Positions 58,952 to 64,000 of a stretch of DNA of 64,000 bases are shown piece by piece. This DNA is from Sipunculus nudus (taxonomy: Eukaryota; Annelida; Sipuncula; Golfingiida; Sipunculidae). How positions within the stretch are numbered: position 1 is the stretch's first letter; the number at the start of each line of letters is the position of its first letter. The translations under genes and the position numbers were made by a program. The notes under the pieces are model-generated. The model was not told the DNA's origin. It saw only the letters and a list, made by a program, of their open reading frames with translations, and searched no databases. Location: positions 22,927,019-22,991,018 of the forward strand of contig CM049306.1 of NCBI GenBank assembly GCA_026874595.1. The letters are read 5' to 3'.

Positions 58952-59179
58952 CAGAAGCTGATCGGGGGGGGGGGGGGGGGGGTCCGGTCCCCCTTTTTTC
59001 ATCCGCCGCGACCATTGATATAAGGGTTGCAGACAAAATCTTGCGGCCTTGAACCCCCCCCCCCCCCTTTCTAATTCTTGACATTGGGACCTTTTTGAAG
59101 GTTTTTCATAGATCCTGTTTCATTTGACCCCCCCCCCCCCCCACACACACACTTTTCCTAAATCCTCGATCCGCCCCTG
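58952..59179. mobile_element. MITE copy 3, CAG...CTG ends, 5-bp TSD AGCAC
   Basis: CAGAAGCTGATCGGGG at the left and CGATCCGCCCCTG at the right. Flanks AGCAC at 58947-58951 and 59180-59184. Contains a run of about 17 G, two long C-runs and a (CA)n stretch. Confidence 0.82.
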
Positions 59180-59295
59180 AGCACGGCCCTTGTTAAAATA
59201 TGCATTCTTAATGACCTTGCTTATATGCACGGACTTGTCCCTATATATGGTTCCGACCTGTTTGGCGCCACAGACCGTATACCGACATGGACTTC

Positions 59296-59597
59296 TATAC
59301 GCCAACGCCTGCACGATCACTTACAAACCAACAGGATACTTATGACAGCATTCGTTTACATCATCGTTGATTGTTGTGTGGTAAATTAAAGTGTATGATG
59401 ACTGTCGGTAAATGGAAATATTTTGTAACCAAAGAGTTCCCTTTTCTATACGCCAACGCCTGCACGATCACTTACAAACCAACAAGATACTTATGACAGC
59501 ATTCGTTTACATCATCGTTGATTGTTGTGTGGTAAATTAAAGTGTATGATGACTGTCAGTAAATGGAAATATTTTGTAACCAAAGAGTTCCCTTTTC
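59296..59597 (+). repeat. 151-bp tandem duplication
   Basis: TATACGCCAACGCCTGCACG begins at 59296 and 59447, and the copies are nearly identical through AAAGAGTTCCCTTTTCT. Confidence 0.93.
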
Positions 59598-59901
59598 TTT
59601 TATTCTATGAGCAGAATCCCCTGGAATATCATTTATGTGAGGTCACCTTGGAAACCAAGGTCAAGGTCATGCAATACGAAATACCTCCATGCACGGCATC
59701 CTGTAATTATTGAAATATAAAAGACTGTCCAAGAAAACACTCATTGGCTCTGTGGAACGTGTTATATTTGGCGGATATGCAATATTAATATACAAATATA
59801 ATAAATTGAATTTTCTGCATAAATCTTTAGACTATAAATATTTGTATCTATATGTAATGTGTTCTCACTGATTTAAACATTATGGCTCGTGTATATATGT
59901 A

Positions 59902-59907
<6 letters not shown>

Positions 59908-59978
<71 letters not shown>

Positions 59979-60206
59979 TCGGCTAACACGACGCGACCAC
60001 TTTCTGCGGTCATGGACTCATCTAATGTAAACCATGCATATATATCCTCCCGCCAACACGGTCATCCCGGTATAAGGACCAAGGACCACTTTGCGGTAAC
60101 GACACCAGATCATCATATGAATTTCTATAAATCCACAACTAGCCGTGGTAGATTTGAACACACCATCGAATATTTGAGAAAATTGAACACTCAATGTGTT
60201 TCCTGC

Positions 60207-60275
<69 letters not shown>
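59908..60275 (+). repeat. Two (TA)n arrays around a 230-bp spacer
   Basis: (TA)n at 59908-59977 and 60210-60275 flank a unique segment. Long TA tracts can extrude cruciforms and are prone to assembly error. Tyr-Ile frames there are artefacts. Confidence 0.95.
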
Positions 60276-60278
<3 letters not shown>

Positions 60279-61790
60279 CGAGGTTAAATTTCGAGAAATT
60301 TCCTTTCATGATACTTATATACGAGTTTTTTTCCGCGATCTCACCATGCAGTCATCAAAACTTTAAAAGTTTTGAAATAAAAGGAAGTTATCCATGGGTA
60401 AATACCAATATAATCTTATATACTTATCCTGTTTTACTTTTCCAGAGTCTATCCACGTTGATTTAATAAAACTGCGCTAAGCGTGAAAAGCCGCCTATAT
60501 ATACTGGACGGTTTGACACATAATGAACCATCACGGAATGACAAGAACCTATAATCTCGGGACCAACCGATTCTAATGACACGTAAAAATCAAAATTACT
60601 TTCATTCCATGACCACAAACGTGCTCTTTCATGCATAGGCCGCTGAACTAAATACAATTTAAAAAGTATCCGTGTCATTTCAGAAGAACTGTTCGGGCTG
60701 ATTTGTTAAATTTGTATACGCTTCAAGATTTAAGGTGTAAATGGAATTTATATCATTTCAGTTATAAATGATCCAAAGCCAAATAATCATTCAGCCACTT
60801 CCTTATAAAACTATGAAGAGTCTGACTTTCAAGACAGAATCCATGAATAAAGGTTACAGTGTCCTAATGTCTGGTTCCCAAAGAACGAACAAGTTTCTGA
60901 GGAGATTTCAGCTGCTGACGCTAACAGTACATATAAACCTTCGAAACTTTATTTTTTGTATACATGAATTTTAAATAAAGTTATAATGATTATCTCTAAG
61001 CACTCATCATGACCCAGTTTGTGGCCTTCGGTGAAGTCTGTGGTATATAGGATTAAAATTCAGATACTGAAAGCTACAACTGTCTTGCCCTTAGTGCATT
61101 TTGTATTCGTAAGGACTTTCTTTGGCAGGAAATTTTAGATCGCCCAGACGTTAAATGGGTGTATTATAATATTTTTTAGGTAACGGTATTAACAAAAAAT
61201 AAAACTGCAGGCCTTTTGTAATGATATGGTGTCCAAATCTCCAACTGTAGAGCGGCTTCAGCAGAGCGCATGCCTCTGCCTGGGCCTACACATCTCCAAA
61301 CTTTCAACAGTATGATCATGTCACTAGAAGGATAAACAACTAAACAGACACGGATGAAAACAAAACCTCCTTGGCGGGTAATAAGTAAAGAACACGGGTC
61401 ACCAAGACCCTACTATGCTATGACGGTTATCCAGTTATATGTGTCCAGAAAATCCGCTGCTGTGATACTTGAGATTTCCTGGTCGCTGGGAAGCTTCCAT
61501 AACTCAGCATGGGGTACACTTGTACTTAAAGCCTATAGCTATAAATAACAAATAGACGCCCAGTACGATGCAGGTTTATATGACAGAGCCAGATTATCAG
61601 GTCATTACTATATCGTATCAGCTGATCTTGATAGCCCACATGATCACTCACGCGATGTTTTCATTTTATACTTTATGACACTGGCATAAATAGATGTGAG
61701 GCGTGGAGCTTTAGATCTGAAAGTGAAATGGAAAATCACTGATAGAACAAGAGCTGTTTACACTGCCACTGGAAGCCAGGCCCAAGAGAT

Positions 61791-61793
<3 letters not shown>
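60276..61793. other. Intergenic, nothing recognised
   Basis: No coding exon, repeat family or RNA gene that I can identify. Confidence 0.5.

Positions 61794-61878
<85 letters not shown>
61794..61878 (+). repeat. (TA)n microsatellite
   Basis: About 42 uninterrupted TA units. Confidence 0.97.
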
Positions 61879-61881
<3 letters not shown>

Positions 61882-62261
61882 TTCCCAAAACCGATGCTGG
61901 AGTGGTCATATTACCAGGAATCTTTGAAAAGATGGGGGGGGGGATGTCTGTTACTCTAGTTTGACAGACAGTTTTGTACAGCGCACCAGACCGTGCAGAC
62001 ACCGTCGCCAGACGACCTGAAGCAGACAATCGTGTTGCGTGTCACTTGAAGATTTCTTAATTGTTTCCTTACGTGAAAATCTACGCATAATGTAGGATTG
62101 TCACAATGCACCCGAGGCGGAGTTTGCCCTTAACAACCTGGTAAACAGAACAATACAACCTTAATGCCAAACATCATCATCATAATGTTTTTAAATACCC
62201 ATCCATTACAGCCTAAACTGAAAAAAAAACCCTACATAACCCAAGATTATAAATTGTACCC

Positions 62262-63292
62262 CATGAATGAATGAATGAATATTTTATTCAGAAATATAAG
62301 GCCTCGGGCCCATAGTTCCATATGTGCATATATCACATGTAGAAAAACAAAATAGACAATGTTTTCAAACTTGAAAAACAACATCACAAAGATAAAAGAA
62401 ATGAAATAATAAACAAATGATAATATATGATATATGCATTCCAAAATATTAACAAACAAAAAAAAAGATCATCATGTAGAGGTCATTTCAACCATATATA
62501 TAAATATACATAAATATACGGTTCTCATAAGATTAATAAATATGAAAAAGTTAATAATTACACATATATGCATGTGTATACACATATTCTCAATACATAT
62601 ACATGCATAACTACATATTAAGCCATATGTAATCATAAAATATATTTTATAAATACAAATATATCTTTATTAATATAATTTAAAATAAAACTTTACATAT
62701 TGAACACTTTTAATGTGGACAATTTACTTAAATTTTAATATGCATATATAATAATATCTAAATATTGTACTACTCAGCTACCCAAGGACTCGTTCACAGC
62801 TTCCTGCAGATGGTCCGCATGATAAACTTGCAAAGGTGGCCAAGTAGTACCAAATAGTATTGTATCTCAATTGTTTTTATCCATATATATATAATACACA
62901 TACATACATATATATACACACATTATATATATATATATATTATTTTTACTTGATCAAAATTTACATAGTTTTATTCATATATTAATATTTATAACCAGAG
63001 TAAACAAGTGACCGTTCAACTATTTCATATGGATAATCTGATTAATTTAGTTATTAACTAATGAATTTTTTCTCTTTTTGAAGGCATAGTGTACAAATGC
63101 TGCTAAACTATTAATAACATCAGTATTTTTACTTGACATAAGAGATATAAAAGAAAATCTGCCAAATTTAGAAAGGTAAATATCTCTTAGTTCATTGTAT
63201 AAAGGACATTTCATTATGAAATGATATTCATTTTCTACTATAGATTCTCCAAGTTTCAAACAATAAATACAGATTCTTTGTACCCCATCCAT
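62262..63292 (-). mobile_element. 5'-truncated non-LTR retrotransposon (LINE) 3' end
   Basis: On the minus strand the frame 63292-63047 ends in a Cys/His motif (ICIYCLKLGESIVENEYHF then IMKCPLYNELR), the CCHC-like knuckle near the end of many LINE ORF2 proteins. About 0.8 kb of AT-rich 3' UTR follows, closing with AATAAAATATTCATTCATTC at 62262-62285. A short ATTC repeat tail is common in mollusc LINEs. RT and endonuclease are missing. Confidence 0.68.
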
Positions 63293-63812
63293 ATATTAAA
63301 ACATAATCTGCATGACTTATATAGCTGTAAGTGCTATATGCTATTATAAGCTATACGTTTTACAAGGAATCAGACTATATATCATGAATAGACCGGCAGG
63401 ATCCAATAGATAAAAATATATAGTTTATTATCAGACCATGGTCACGTATTTTTTTTCTCTCTCTCTATCTCAGATGTGTATATATACTTGACATATCCAA
63501 TCCCATACTGACTGTACATCCGGTATATCCCGTCAGGTGAGAAAAAAAAATAAACACTGGTACGTGGCGCGCCTGGACCCGTGTGCACCTCGGCGTTCAT
63601 CGTGTGCCATGCATAAGTGAAGTACGATCACGGTCTCACGTGCCCTACTTATATGCCATGAGCTCATGAATTCAGCAATAACACTTATTTAAATACATGT
63701 ACCCAGAATTGAGTCACAAGGGTGTGGGATAGGTGTAGGTGGCTACATATCTATAGCACTGGGTACTCGCGGCATTTAAACCATTACTGCATAGAGGGGA
63801 CTTGAAATTTGC

Positions 63813-63817
<5 letters not shown>

Positions 63818-63903
<86 letters not shown>

Positions 63904-63914
63904 GGGGGGGGGGG
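63818..63914 (+). repeat. (TA)n-(GA)n-poly-G compound microsatellite
   Basis: TA repeats to about 63867, then GA repeats to about 63903, then about 11 G. Confidence 0.95.
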
Positions 63915-64000
63915 ACTCCTTCCTTTGGTTCGATTTTCTGACATTAAACATACTGGATATTTATTTTCACTTTTAAAGATTTCCATGAAATTTATAAGCA

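Noticed and set aside
59889-60278. Open frames rich in Tyr-Ile repeats
   Set aside because: They are translations of (TA)n microsatellites.

Overview
This window is animal nuclear DNA, most likely from a bivalve or related mollusc. The evidence is small exons with canonical GT/AG borders in large AT-rich introns, two conserved animal genes, and very dense repeats. The repeats have tandem cores, GACGGACGG-rich segments and terminal palindromes, a style common in mollusc genomes. Nothing in it is prokaryotic. The taxon is an inference from repeat style, not from a marker gene.

Positions 1-23249, plus strand: the C-terminal 1547 codons of a long coiled-coil kinesin-6 protein, KIF20B/MPHOSPH1-like. 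There are 18 exons whose splice phases all agree, from an exon open at the left edge to a TGA at 23247-23249. The motor domain lies outside the window. One intron carries a 44-bp minisatellite of about 50 copies; others hold tandem-core repeat elements.

Positions 23250-28076: the tail-to-tail interval between the two genes, with a pogo-like MITE (23795-23971) and a 300-bp-unit repeat (25774-26676).

Positions 28077-46409, minus strand: an HMG20A/B-like gene. I traced 11 coding exons (452 codons plus stop), encoding an acidic N-terminus, a basic GRKRK patch, an HMG box, a C2H2 zinc finger of U1/matrin spacing and a C-terminal coiled coil. The penultimate coding exon is striking: its 3' end, including the splice donor, has been amplified as a 76-bp tandem array, giving a row of candidate donors. 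Its 8.5-kb last intron contains a nested pair of Helentron/pearl-like elements and two further tandem-core repeats.

Positions 46814-51197: a complete hAT DNA transposon with terminal inverted repeats, an 8-bp target duplication (7 of 8 match) and a transposase interrupted by one frameshift.

Positions 51198-64000: gene-poor, repeat-rich DNA. It holds three MITEs sharing CAG...CTG ends with perfect 5-bp target duplications, a possible tRNA-like SINE, a 3.4-kb tandem-core element interrupted by a 1.85-kb palindrome-ended element, two LINE remnants, and long (TA)n, (GA)n, poly-G and poly-C tracts.

The two host genes have no evident pathway link. The first family acts in cytokinesis and the second in chromatin regulation; they are simply convergent neighbours. 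No rRNA, canonical tRNA or CRISPR array was seen.
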